DNA from: Buttiauxella sp965119215
Lineage (GTDB): Bacteria > Pseudomonadota > Gammaproteobacteria > Enterobacterales > Enterobacteriaceae
Length of the DNA stretch: 64,000 bases
Direction: 5' to 3'
Assembly (NCBI GenBank): GCA_965119215.1
Contig: CBCPKK010000019.1
Span: 62,001-126,000, forward strand
The translations under genes were made by a program, and so were the position numbers. Shown one piece after another: positions 17,166 to 26,246 of this stretch (its first letter is position 1; each line of letters starts with the position of its first letter). The notes under the pieces are model-generated. The model worked only from the letters and a program-made list of their open reading frames with translations. It was not told the DNA's origin and searched no databases.

Positions 17166-18362
17166 TTAGGCGATAACGCCCAACTGTTTACCGATACGCG
17201 TAAATGCGTCAACCGCACGTTCAATTTGTTCAGTCGAATGAGCCGCAGACATCTGAGTACGAATACGCGCCTGACCTTTTGGTACGACCGGGTAGAAGAA
17301 CCCAGTGACATAAATCCCTTCTTTTTGCAGCTCACGAGCAAAGTTCTGCGCCACAACCGCTTCACCTAACATCACAGGGATGATCGCGTGGTCAGCACCC
17401 GCCAGGGTAAACCCAGCTGCGCTCATTTTTTCTCGGAACAGGCTTGCGTTTGCCCACAGGCGATTGCGCATTTCAGCGCCAGTTTCCAGCATTTCCAGAA
17501 CTTTGATGGAGGCAGAAACAATAGCCGGAGCCAAAGAATTAGAGAAAAGATACGGACGAGAACGCTGGCGCAGCCACTCAATCACTTCTTTGCGGCCTGC
17601 GGTATAACCACCAGAAGCGCCGCCAAGGGCTTTACCCAGCGTGCCGGTAATGATATCTACACGATCCATCACGTCGCAGTATTCATGCGTACCGCGACCA
17701 TTTTCACCCACGAAACCAACCGCGTGAGAATCATCAACCATCACCAGCGCGTCATACTGGTCAGCCAAATCACAAACCCCATTCAGGTTTGCAATTACGC
17801 CATCCATAGAGAACACACCGTCGGTGGCGATCATGATGTGACGAGCCCCAGCTGCACGCGCTTCTTTCAGGCGAGCTTCGAGTTCTTGCATATTATTGTT
17901 TGCGTAGCGATAGCGCTGCGCTTTGCACAGACGCACACCATCAATAATAGAAGCGTGGTTCAGCGCATCAGAAATAATGGCATCTTCTGGGCCAAGCAAC
18001 GTTTCAAACAGGCCGCCGTTGGCATCAAAGCAGGAAGAATAAAGAATCGCATCTTCCATCCCCAGGAAACCGGCAAGTTTGCCTTCCAGTTCTTTGTGGC
18101 TGTCTTGTGTTCCGCAAATGAAACGAACAGAAGCCATCCCAAAACCATGAGTATCCATGCCTTGTTTAGCGGCATCGATCAGTTGCGGGTGGTTAGCGAG
18201 TCCCAGATAGTTATTGGCGCAGAAGTTAATAACATGGCTGCCGTCAGCGACGGTGATATCCGCCTGCTGGGCAGAAGTGATAATACGTTCTTCTTTAAAC
18301 AGCCCTTCCGCTCGTGCGGTTTCAAGTTGGGATGTTAACTGTTGGTAAAAATCTCCGCGCAT
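17166..18362 (-). CDS. kbl: Glycine C-acetyltransferase (2-amino-3-ketobutyrate CoA ligase)
   Basis: PLP enzyme cleaving 2-amino-3-ketobutyrate with CoA into glycine and acetyl-CoA. The start at 18362 gives 398 aa, identical to E. coli; an upstream 34-codon extension is discarded. It belongs to the alpha-oxoamine synthase family, with the PLP lysine in TGTLGKALGGASGG and VDDSHAVGF binding the cofactor ring. It lies 10 bp upstream of tdh. The Lrp-type control known for E. coli kbl-tdh was not looked for. Confidence 0.98.
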   Translation of the reverse strand: MRGDFYQQLTSQLETARAEGLFKEERIITSAQQADITVADGSHVINFCANNYLGLANHPQLIDAAKQGMDTHGFGMASVRFICGTQDSHKELEGKLAGFLGMEDAILYSSCFDANGGLFETLLGPEDAIISDALNHASIIDGVRLCKAQRYRYANNNMQELEARLKEARAAGARHIMIATDGVFSMDGVIANLNGVCDLADQYDALVMVDDSHAVGFVGENGRGTHEYCDVMDRVDIITGTLGKALGGASGGYTAGRKEVIEWLRQRSRPYLFSNSLAPAIVSASIKVLEMLETGAEMRNRLWANASLFREKMSAAGFTLAGADHAIIPVMLGEAVVAQNFARELQKEGIYVTGFFYPVVPKGQARIRTQMSAAHSTEQIERAVDAFTRIGKQLGVIA

Positions 18363-18579
18363 TGTGATTCTCCAGGCATGGCTAATTTCGGCACATATTA
18401 CCCAAACCATAGCCTGGACACGAGATGACGCTCCAATGAAATTGAAATTTGCAGCATAAATCACGAGCTGCTTTCCAGATTTTCGTTTATAGGAAAGACA
18501 ATTCCGGTAATGGTATGATAAGAACCATCAACGCGTGAGGTATTGGGCCTCACTGCCTCTAATTTTTAAGGTTTCGCTC

Positions 18580-19512
18580 ATGATTATTGTCACCGGCGGT
18601 GCTGGCCTGATTGGCAGCAACATCATTAAGTCACTGAATGATATGGGTCGTACCGACATTCTGGTCGTAGATAACCTGAAAGATGGCACCAAATTTGCCA
18701 ACCTCGTCGATTTGAATATTGCCGATTATATGGATAAAGAAGACTTCTTAATCCAGATGATGGCTGATGAAGAATTCGGCGACATCGAAGCTATTTTCCA
18801 TGAAGGTGCTTGTTCATCCACCACCGAGTGGGATGGCAAGTACATGATGGACAACAACTATCAGTACTCGAAAGAAATTCTGCATTACTGCCTGGAACAT
18901 GAAATCCCGTTCCTGTATGCCTCTTCTGCTGCAACCTATGGCGGCCGCAACAGCGATTTCATCGAGTCTCGCGAGTACGAACAGCCACTTAATGTTTATG
19001 GCTACTCCAAGTTCCTGTTCGACGAATATGTGCGTCAAATCCTGCCTGAAGCAAATTCCCAGATTACGGGCTTCCGTTACTTCAACGTTTACGGACCACG
19101 CGAAGGCCACAAAGGTAGCATGGCAAGCGTTGCGTTCCATCTGAACACTCAGTTGAACAACGGCGAAAATCCAAAACTGTTTGAAGGCAGCGATAGCTTT
19201 AAACGCGACTTCATCTACGTGGGTGATGTAGCCGCAGTTAACCTGTGGTTCTGGCAAAACGGTGTATCCGGGATTTATAACTGTGGTACGGGTCGTGCAG
19301 AGTCCTTCCAGGCTGTAGCTGACGCGGCGCTGGCGTTCCATAAAAAAGGCAGTATCGAGTACATTCCGTTCCCGGAAAAACTCAAAGGCCGCTATCAGGC
19401 ATTTACTCAGGCTGATTTGACTAATCTGCGGGCCGCAGGTTACGACAAGCCGTTTAAAACTGTTGCCGAGGGCGTAACAGAATATATGGCCTGGCTGAAC
19501 CGTGACGCATAA
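18580..19512 (+). CDS. hldD: ADP-L-glycero-D-manno-heptose 6-epimerase
   Basis: Last step of ADP-heptose synthesis for the LPS inner core; short-chain dehydrogenase superfamily. The ATG at 18580 gives 310 aa, as in E. coli. The NADP-binding motif reads GGAGLIGSN (usually GGAGFIGSN), the catalytic YGYSK lies near residue 140, and FHEGACSSTTEWDG is conserved. It starts the plus-strand LPS core cluster and diverges from kbl; the 217-bp gap between them must hold both promoters. Confidence 0.98.
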   Translation: MIIVTGGAGLIGSNIIKSLNDMGRTDILVVDNLKDGTKFANLVDLNIADYMDKEDFLIQMMADEEFGDIEAIFHEGACSSTTEWDGKYMMDNNYQYSKEILHYCLEHEIPFLYASSAATYGGRNSDFIESREYEQPLNVYGYSKFLFDEYVRQILPEANSQITGFRYFNVYGPREGHKGSMASVAFHLNTQLNNGENPKLFEGSDSFKRDFIYVGDVAAVNLWFWQNGVSGIYNCGTGRAESFQAVADAALAFHKKGSIEYIPFPEKLKGRYQAFTQADLTNLRAAGYDKPFKTVAEGVTEYMAWLNRDA

Positions 19513-19528
19513 GCAGGTAGCCTGATAC

Positions 19529-20578
19529 ATGAAAATACTGGTGATTGGCCCGTCATGGGTGGGCGACATGATGATGTCGCAAAGTCTCTATCGCACGCTC
19601 AAGGCGCGCTATCCCCAGGCAATCATTGATGTGATGGCACCGGCCTGGTGCCGTCCATTATTATCACGTATGCCAGAAGTTAACGAAGCGCTGGCGATGC
19701 CGCTTGGGCATGGTGCTCTGGAACTTGGCGAACGTCGTCGTCTTGGGCACGCCCTGCGAGCTAAACGTTACGACCAGGCCTATGTGCTGCCAAATTCATT
19801 TAAGTCGGCGCTGATTCCTTTCTTTGCCAATATCCCGCAACGCACCGGATGGCGCGGCGAAATGCGCTACGGGTTACTCAACGATGCTCGTGTTCTGGAT
19901 AAGCAAGCCTGGCCGTTAATGGTCGAGCGTTATATTGCTTTGGCTTATGACAAAGGCAAAATGCAGTCAGCAAAAGATCTTCCCCAACCATTGCTGTGGC
20001 CTCAACTGCAGGTTAGCGAAGGGGAAAAAGAGCAGACGTGTAAGGCCTTTAATCTCGATGCTCAGCGCCCAATTATTGGATTTTGCCCTGGCGCTGAATT
20101 CGGCCCAGCGAAACGCTGGCCGCACTATCACTACGCAACACTGGCCGGCAAACTCATTGATGACGGTTATCAAGTTGTGTTGTTTGGTTCTGCAAAAGAC
20201 AAAGAAGCAGGGAACGATATTGTTGCTACGCTGACAACAAAGCAGCAGGCTTATTGTCGTAATCTGGCGGGAGATACAGAGCTTGAGCAAGCCGTGATTT
20301 TGCTTGCCGCTTGTCAGGCAGTGGTGACCAATGATTCTGGTTTAATGCACGTTGCCGCCGCACTCAATCGCCCTCTTGTTGCGTTATATGGTCCAAGCAG
20401 CCCAGACTTTACTCCACCGCTGTCGCATAAAGCGCGAGTGATTCGACTGATTAGTGGCTACCACAAAGTTCGTAAAGGCGATGCTGCAGAAGGCTACCAT
20501 CAAAGCTTGATTGATATTACGCCCGAACGCGTAATGGATGAGCTAACTGCCCTGCTATTGGCTGAGAAGGAAACGTAA
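19529..20578 (+). CDS. waaF: LPS heptosyltransferase II
   Basis: GT9 enzyme at the cytosolic face of the inner membrane that adds the second L,D-heptose to the inner core. It has 349 aa (348 in E. coli). The GT9 landmarks IGPSWVGDMMMSQSLY at the N-terminus, FCPGAEFGPAKRWP in the C-terminal domain, and VTNDSGLMHVAAAL are intact. It starts 16 bp after hldD, and its stop overlaps the waaC start by 1 bp. Confidence 0.97.
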   Translation: MKILVIGPSWVGDMMMSQSLYRTLKARYPQAIIDVMAPAWCRPLLSRMPEVNEALAMPLGHGALELGERRRLGHALRAKRYDQAYVLPNSFKSALIPFFANIPQRTGWRGEMRYGLLNDARVLDKQAWPLMVERYIALAYDKGKMQSAKDLPQPLLWPQLQVSEGEKEQTCKAFNLDAQRPIIGFCPGAEFGPAKRWPHYHYATLAGKLIDDGYQVVLFGSAKDKEAGNDIVATLTTKQQAYCRNLAGDTELEQAVILLAACQAVVTNDSGLMHVAAALNRPLVALYGPSSPDFTPPLSHKARVIRLISGYHKVRKGDAAEGYHQSLIDITPERVMDELTALLLAEKET

Positions 20579-21555
20579 TGCGGGTATTGATTGTCAAAAC
20601 ATCATCCATGGGTGATGTCCTGCATACGTTACCAGCCCTGACAGATGCAATGCATGCAGTACCGGGCATCCGTTTCGACTGGGTAGTTGAAGAAGGTTTT
20701 GCGCAAATCCCCACCTGGCATCCCGCTATCGATAAAGTTTTACCTGTAGCCATTCGTCGCTGGCGTAAAAACTGGTTTTCAGCACCAATAAAAGCCGAAC
20801 GGTCCGCTTTCTATCATGCACTACGCGCTGAAAATTACGATCTTATTATTGATGCCCAGGGACTGATCAAAAGTGCCGCACTGGTGACCCGAAAAGCCAA
20901 AGGGATTAAGCATGGCATGGACTGGAACAGCGCCCGTGAACCGCTCGCCAGTCTGTTCTACAATCGTCGACACTCAATTTCTAAGCAACAACATGCTGTT
21001 GAACGTACGCGTGAGTTGTTCGCTAAAAGCATGGACTATCAGAAACCGATCCGGCAGGGAGATTACGCCATCGCGCAGCACTTCTTGGCCACTGCCCCAT
21101 CCAATACGGGGCAGTATATGGTTTTCCTGCATGCAACCACTCGTGATGAAAAACACTGGCCGGAATCACACTGGCGAGATCTTATTCAATTAATGCATAA
21201 AACAGGCTTACATATTAAACTCCCGTGGGGTGCGAGCCACGAGCACGAACGGGCAATCCGTTTAGCCGAAGGATTTGATAATGTTGAGGTGTTGCCACGT
21301 TTGCCTCTTGAACAAGTAGCAAAACAGCTTGCGGGCGCAGTGGCTGTCGTCTCTGTCGATACAGGATTGAGCCATTTGACTGCCGCACTCGGTCGCCCGA
21401 ACATAACATTATACGGCCCTACCGATCCGGGTTTGATTGGCGGCTACGGTGAAAACCAGCATGAAATTAGAGGCACAGGAAAAAACATGGCTAACATTAC
21501 CGCTGCAGATACATTTGCTGCATTACAGAAAATTAGTCACTTAGCCGAAGAATAA
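20578..21555 (+). CDS. waaC: LPS heptosyltransferase I
   Basis: GT9 enzyme adding the first heptose to Kdo2-lipid A. It has 325 aa. VKTSSMGDVLHTLPAL forms the N-terminal acceptor loop, with FLHATTRDEKHWPE and SVDTGLSHLTAALGRPNITLYGPTDP in the donor domain. Its ATG overlaps the waaF stop (TAATG). Together with hldD and waaF it forms the conserved inner-core operon. Confidence 0.97.
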   Translation: MRVLIVKTSSMGDVLHTLPALTDAMHAVPGIRFDWVVEEGFAQIPTWHPAIDKVLPVAIRRWRKNWFSAPIKAERSAFYHALRAENYDLIIDAQGLIKSAALVTRKAKGIKHGMDWNSAREPLASLFYNRRHSISKQQHAVERTRELFAKSMDYQKPIRQGDYAIAQHFLATAPSNTGQYMVFLHATTRDEKHWPESHWRDLIQLMHKTGLHIKLPWGASHEHERAIRLAEGFDNVEVLPRLPLEQVAKQLAGAVAVVSVDTGLSHLTAALGRPNITLYGPTDPGLIGGYGENQHEIRGTGKNMANITAADTFAALQKISHLAEE

Positions 21556-21561
21556 CGATTA

Positions 21562-22635
21562 ATGAGCTATCTATTCCTCTTCATCCTTTTTCTCCCGTTC
21601 AAGTTGATCGGAAAACTGTTTTATAAAAAGACAGGCCGAAACTTGCTGATTCAAACGGCAAAAATAGGTGACTTCGTAAACGTAACGCCTCTGCTCGCCC
21701 ATCTGAAGCACAGCGACGTTTTAATAAGCAAAACTGTTCTCCCTTTGGCTAAGTACGATGAAACCATCGATACAATCTACCTTATCGAAGAACACAAAAA
21801 GAGCATATGGGGCAAGTTTCGTCTGGCATTCAAGCTGATGAACCGCTACGAAAATGTCTACTTGTTGCAGCCTAATAGCACTAACCTTTTCTTCGCATCA
21901 ATCTGTAACGCCACAAACAAACAGTATTTATCTACTTATACGCGCCGTTGGTATCAGGCCCTGCTTTATCTTACGGCTGATGGCGTTGTTGAGCATGGAA
22001 AATATACGCTAAGTGTGGATAATTATATTAAATTAGCCGATCGCTCACTGACATGGCGTGATCATCCAAAACACGCAACTTTGCCCCTAAAGAAGCCTGA
22101 TTTATATCCAGAAATTTTGGATAAAAACGGTGTTATCAAAGTAGGGCTCAGCATTTCTGCAGGAAACAAAGCGAAGACAATTCCCCCTGCGATATGGAAT
22201 CGCTTGTTTGAATCGCTGCAGGATTTACCTTGTTTATACTATGTCTTTGGCTCTAAAAATGAACAGGTATGGCTGGATGACCTGCTCAAAGTCACCGGCG
22301 AACGCAATAATCTGATCAATATCATTGGGCAAGTACAACTTGAAGACCTGCCTCATGCTATCAGTAAAATGGATTTTTATATCGCCTCTGATTCTGGTAA
22401 TGTTTATATTGCTGATGCGGTAGGTGTTCCAGTTATTCTTATCTATGGTCCTTGCTGTGTGAAAGAACAACGGCCTTTAGGAGATGTTCTTCTGATTGGT
22501 AATGATGAAAATATCAACTCCTTTGTTTTCGAAACAAGATATTATTTTGATAAACCTAGAGAAGAACTGTTTAGGTTGAGTGAGACGGATTTATTAAAAA
22601 TACATAATTTCATCTCTACGCTCTCTACAAGCTAA
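21562..22635 (+). CDS. GT9-family heptosyltransferase-like protein
   Basis: 357 aa. A hydrophobic, basic N-terminus (MSYLFLFILFLPFKLIGKLFYK) precedes a GT9 start motif LLIQTAKIGDFVNVTPLL. The C-terminal domain keeps LSISAGNKAKTIPPAIW and ASDSGNVYIADAVGVPVILIYGP, the usual TDS/ADSG site. It is clearly divergent from WaaF, WaaC and WaaQ and visibly AT-richer than them. Probably an outer-core or modifying transferase; substrate unknown. Starts 6 bp after waaC and is likely in the same transcript. Confidence 0.72.
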   Translation: MSYLFLFILFLPFKLIGKLFYKKTGRNLLIQTAKIGDFVNVTPLLAHLKHSDVLISKTVLPLAKYDETIDTIYLIEEHKKSIWGKFRLAFKLMNRYENVYLLQPNSTNLFFASICNATNKQYLSTYTRRWYQALLYLTADGVVEHGKYTLSVDNYIKLADRSLTWRDHPKHATLPLKKPDLYPEILDKNGVIKVGLSISAGNKAKTIPPAIWNRLFESLQDLPCLYYVFGSKNEQVWLDDLLKVTGERNNLINIIGQVQLEDLPHAISKMDFYIASDSGNVYIADAVGVPVILIYGPCCVKEQRPLGDVLLIGNDENINSFVFETRYYFDKPREELFRLSETDLLKIHNFISTLSTS

Positions 22636-22642
22636 ATCTATA

Positions 22643-23812
22643 ATGAGCATTGGTTCCCACAATATAATCATAAGTTATGATTTCCCGAACCTATTTTCAT
22701 ACACAAACATAATTCCTGAGTTGAGTGATTTTATGCCACATCCCCAAAAAAAATTTGCAACCTTGAGACAGTGGAATCGTCGCAAGAACTATTACCTCAA
22801 GTCAGTCCGTATGAAGCTGGCAAAGTTATTTTGGGATGCTCCTGTTCGCCGCCCATTTGAAACGGCCAGCGTAAAAAAAGTACTTCTTTTACGTGACGAC
22901 GGTAAGATAGGTGATATGGTAGTTTCTACATGTTTATTCAGAGAATTTCATCGTCGTGGCTATACCGTTGATGTACTGGCTACTTCAGAAAACGCTACGA
23001 TAATTGATAACAACCCATATATTCATAAATTATTCATAAATGACAATGATAATATTGCTCAAGTTTTGTCCAGAGAGAATTACGATGCCATCATTGATAT
23101 GGGAGAGAAAATTTCCCCACGCAGCCTTAAATTCCTGAAAAAAATAACAGCAAAACACGTCATTGGATTTAACAAAGAAAAATATAATATTTATAATAAA
23201 TCTATTTCCTTTAATGGCTATAATAAGCATATCAAGGCTCGATACTCCTCACTAATGGAGAACCTCGGTTTCGAAAATTATTCCACTGCGTATGAATTAT
23301 TTATTCCAGAAGAAATAAATGCGCAAACCGTCGAATTTTTACACACTCTCCCTGGTAATTGTCACATCGTTATCAACCCCTTTGCGGCTGATTCTAAACG
23401 TGATTTTTCAGTAATACAATTACAAGAATTAATTAATGAAATCAATGATAATTATAGCTACGTAAATATATTAATCATTGGGTTTCCCAAAAGATTACAA
23501 CAACTAGCCCTTAAAGGCGCGATCATTTATAAAAGCACCTCTATATATAACGCCATGAGTTTAATATTCCATGCTAATTTAGTTATTTCACCAGATACTT
23601 CTATTGTGCATATTTGTGCAACATGGAGAAAACCGTTGGTTTCTTTATATGGTAATGATAAACATGGTGATTTTGTCAACAATGATGTTTGGGGGCCGGG
23701 TTATCCCGAGGCAGTTCAACTAACAACTCGAGACAAAAACCACACCGTTTCAACCATACCCACATCAATTATAATGCAAGAAATAAACAATATGCTCGCT
23801 AAAGAGGAATAG
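22643..23812 (+). CDS. GT9-family glycosyltransferase, LPS core
   Basis: 389 aa from the first ATG; the family-like body starts only near residue 78 (VLLLRDDGKIGDMVVSTCLF), and an internal ATG at 22733 would shorten it by 30 residues. The C-terminal domain has INPFAADSKRDFS and ISPDTSIVHICATWRKPLVSLYG, the GT9 donor-site pattern. Strong A+T bias and Asn/Ile/Lys enrichment set it apart from neighbouring core genes and suggest it came in by transfer. It precedes waaL by 1 bp, so it probably builds the site used by the ligase. Substrate unknown. Confidence 0.68.
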   Translation: MSIGSHNIIISYDFPNLFSYTNIIPELSDFMPHPQKKFATLRQWNRRKNYYLKSVRMKLAKLFWDAPVRRPFETASVKKVLLLRDDGKIGDMVVSTCLFREFHRRGYTVDVLATSENATIIDNNPYIHKLFINDNDNIAQVLSRENYDAIIDMGEKISPRSLKFLKKITAKHVIGFNKEKYNIYNKSISFNGYNKHIKARYSSLMENLGFENYSTAYELFIPEEINAQTVEFLHTLPGNCHIVINPFAADSKRDFSVIQLQELINEINDNYSYVNILIIGFPKRLQQLALKGAIIYKSTSIYNAMSLIFHANLVISPDTSIVHICATWRKPLVSLYGNDKHGDFVNNDVWGPGYPEAVQLTTRDKNHTVSTIPTSIIMQEINNMLAKEE

Positions 23813-23813
23813 C

Positions 23814-25061
23814 ATGTTTCATAACATATATACTGCATGCAAGAAAAATATCACTACTGGCATTCTCGTGCTATTGCTGATTTCGTTCTTAATCAATTTC
23901 ATCAGTAGTGCCTGGAGTCGTGTATTTTTCTTCATTGCCTCCTATGCCTCTATTGTTGCAGTAATAATTAACTATAAAGCTAAACCATCCAAGGAATTGA
24001 TAGTAATCACGGTAGCATTTATTTTAATAGGCCTGAATAAATACTTGTGGTTCTTGTATGAGTATGTGGATAACCCTGATTATAATAAATACAACCCCTA
24101 CTTTAATACCGGGCAACGGCTGATTTTAGGGGGTATTATCTCGTATGCTTTGTTTTCAACAATTAATGCATTTGCGATCTCAAAAGCCAAAATAATAGAG
24201 GCGGCAATCATTGCTGCTTTTGCAATAGCAACAGTCATAGGGTTATATCAAGCATTCCATTTTTCAGGCCGAGTTGATTTTTATCTTGGTTTCGCAACAG
24301 ATAGTGCTTATATGTATGCAGCATTATCAATATGTTCTGTCATCCTGTTACAAAATCACAAACATTTTCTTTTTAAAATTGCATCCGTGATAATATTGCT
24401 CATTTCATTGTTTTTAATTTTCAAAACAGGAACAAGGAATATTCTCGTCAGCTACCCAGTAATTATAATAATTTCTTTACTGGCATGGCGAAAGCAGAAC
24501 ATAAAAAATGTACTGGCTTGTTTAATAGTTTTATTAGCAGCATTGTCAATAGGTTACAATGATTATATCAAACCAAAAGTTGTAGCTACTACAAATGAGA
24601 TACAAAACTACAAAGCTAACCATGGTAATAAACTCGGCTCGTTGACGGCGCGCCTGGCCATGTGGAAACTCGGGTATGAGGCATTTAAAAATGATCCTTT
24701 AAGCATGAGTCTGGAACAGCGAGAGGAATTTTTTAATGAGACGGTTAATTCAACAAAGCAGGACAAAGCTGCGTTGTCATTCGTCAATGTGCACCTGCAT
24801 AACGAAATAATTGAAACAGCTTCACTTCAAGGCTTCCCTGGCGTTGCAGTTCTTATTATCACTTATATTCTCTTGCTTACTTCCGCCATCCGCACCAGAA
24901 ATAACGCTTTGCTAAGTGTTGTACTTGTAGTAATGGCTGTAGGCCTAAGCGATGTTGTTTTTATTAGTCGCGAGCAGACAATATTTTTCGCTACTTTAAT
25001 CACACTTATAGCGCTACATAAAAGTATCACTCAGCGAGATGAAATAGCTAATACAAATTAG
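23814..25061 (+). CDS. waaL: O-antigen ligase WaaL
   Basis: Polytopic inner-membrane enzyme (415 aa, about 11-12 hydrophobic segments) joining O-antigen or other lipid-linked glycan to the LPS core at the periplasmic face. The Wzy_C-type signature is visible: FKTGTRN before the large periplasmic loop and FVNVHLHNEIIETASLQGFPG with the conserved His after it. It is AT-rich like the two preceding genes. Overall sequence of WaaL proteins varies widely, so identification rests on topology, the motifs and the cluster position. Confidence 0.85.
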   Translation: MFHNIYTACKKNITTGILVLLLISFLINFISSAWSRVFFFIASYASIVAVIINYKAKPSKELIVITVAFILIGLNKYLWFLYEYVDNPDYNKYNPYFNTGQRLILGGIISYALFSTINAFAISKAKIIEAAIIAAFAIATVIGLYQAFHFSGRVDFYLGFATDSAYMYAALSICSVILLQNHKHFLFKIASVIILLISLFLIFKTGTRNILVSYPVIIIISLLAWRKQNIKNVLACLIVLLAALSIGYNDYIKPKVVATTNEIQNYKANHGNKLGSLTARLAMWKLGYEAFKNDPLSMSLEQREEFFNETVNSTKQDKAALSFVNVHLHNEIIETASLQGFPGVAVLIITYILLLTSAIRTRNNALLSVVLVVMAVGLSDVVFISREQTIFFATLITLIALHKSITQRDEIANTN

Positions 25062-25074
25062 TTACAATAATCTT

Positions 25075-25102
25075 CGCCTGGCTGTAATTACACTGCCAGG
25101 CG
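25075..25102. terminator. Hairpin between waaL and the convergent deacetylase gene
   Basis: An 8-bp perfect stem, CGCCTGGC / GCCAGGCG, with a 12-nt loop lying between two convergent stop codons. Only short T/A runs flank it, so terminator strength is uncertain. Confidence 0.5.
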
Positions 25103-25108
25103 CTACTT

Positions 25109-26089
25109 TCATTCCAGACCGTTATTGTTCTTTCCTTCCAGCCAGTGTTCATAATACTCAGCCAACGTCATTCCTCTGGTTCGCTCTGCGAGCCAGGAGA
25201 ATAATGTGTCCAGATCCTGATATAACTGTTCAATGTCCTCTTCATCTTTAAATGTCGGGCTGCCGCCCGGCATGAATTCTGACGAGTGGAGCATAAACTC
25301 AACGTAGTCATTTCCCTGAGCTAATGTTTTTTCAGCAACCTTTATCATTTGCGCTGCATTACCACCCGAAGGACGCAGCCAATTAACCGAAGGGCTACGA
25401 TATTTTCCACGCAGCTTGTCATAACCTTGTTTGAAGGTATTCATCAGGGTGCTGTACTTATACTGAATACTCATTGGTACTTCGAGCAACGAAGAATTCC
25501 CAGGCTGATTAATACTATTCAGATCCATGAAATAAGCTTGTGTCGGAAAATGTTGATAATCCGTTCCGCCATTTCCTGTGGGTGAACCTTTAGCATTTCG
25601 CCAGTTGACCCGCGGTGTCACAGAACAATCCACCTTATAACCCAGTTCCACCAGCAATTTGGCGTAGCGGCTATCAAATGCCCAGCGCCCTGCCCGGTGA
25701 CTGATCATTTTTGTCCCGAAGGTTTCTTCCAGTAATGTGGTCATATAAACCACTTTCTCACGTAGGATCTCATCAGGATATTCAATGAGATAAGGCTGCC
25801 AACGCCAGTCATCACCCGTTAAATCGTAATCAGGTGGGCTATTCCAGGCATGTAAGTGCATACCCACCTCACCCTGACCACGGGCAATCACATCTTTAGC
25901 AAACGCGATGAAATCGGGGTCGATAGCCATTTCATAATTTGTTAGCCAAACCGGTTTAAAACCATATTTCTCACATAGCAACTGAAAACGAGGCAAGAAA
26001 CGAGCATTCTCAGTTTTGATCTGCCGGTGGTTTTGCCACAGATTATCGCCTTCGGTATCAATGGTGATGATGAATGCAGGAGTGGTCAT
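25109..26089 (-). CDS. Polysaccharide deacetylase, WabN-like
   Basis: 326 aa, NodB/CE4-like fold. The N-terminal FIITIDTEGDN supplies the catalytic Asp pair, GEVGMHLHAWNSPP the metal histidines, and MISHRAGRWAFDSRYAKLL the conserved Arg. LHSSEFMPGG supplies the C-terminal His. In Klebsiella, WabN deacetylates a core N-acetylglucosamine to glucosamine, and wabN lies between waaL and waaQ, as here. Transcribed opposite to the rest of the cluster, from the 133-bp gap shared with waaQ. The symbol is withheld because the equivalence is from context. Confidence 0.7.
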   Translation of the reverse strand: MTTPAFIITIDTEGDNLWQNHRQIKTENARFLPRFQLLCEKYGFKPVWLTNYEMAIDPDFIAFAKDVIARGQGEVGMHLHAWNSPPDYDLTGDDWRWQPYLIEYPDEILREKVVYMTTLLEETFGTKMISHRAGRWAFDSRYAKLLVELGYKVDCSVTPRVNWRNAKGSPTGNGGTDYQHFPTQAYFMDLNSINQPGNSSLLEVPMSIQYKYSTLMNTFKQGYDKLRGKYRSPSVNWLRPSGGNAAQMIKVAEKTLAQGNDYVEFMLHSSEFMPGGSPTFKDEEDIEQLYQDLDTLFSWLAERTRGMTLAEYYEHWLEGKNNNGLE

Positions 26090-26246
26090 TTCCGTCTCTG
26101 AACTATCGATGTTTACGTCATGTTACGCAGCCTGCCAGATAAGGGCAAACCGCTTACGTTCAAATGTCTGACTCCTGAGCACAAATGTAGCAACCATACT
26201 CAAGGTCTATTAGAATCAGCCTTTGGTTAATCACCTAAAGATGATA

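Noticed and set aside
16130..17365. Extended 411-aa form of tdh
   Set aside because: The extra 70 residues are translated from kbl in another frame; family length and N-terminus fit 17155.
17388..18338. 316-codon plus-strand ORF opposite kbl
   Set aside because: It is an antisense shadow of a highly conserved gene, with no Shine-Dalgarno and no recognisable motifs.
26090..26246. JUMPstart/ops element for RfaH before waaQ
   Set aside because: No GGCGGTAG core is present; only an isolated GTAG was seen.
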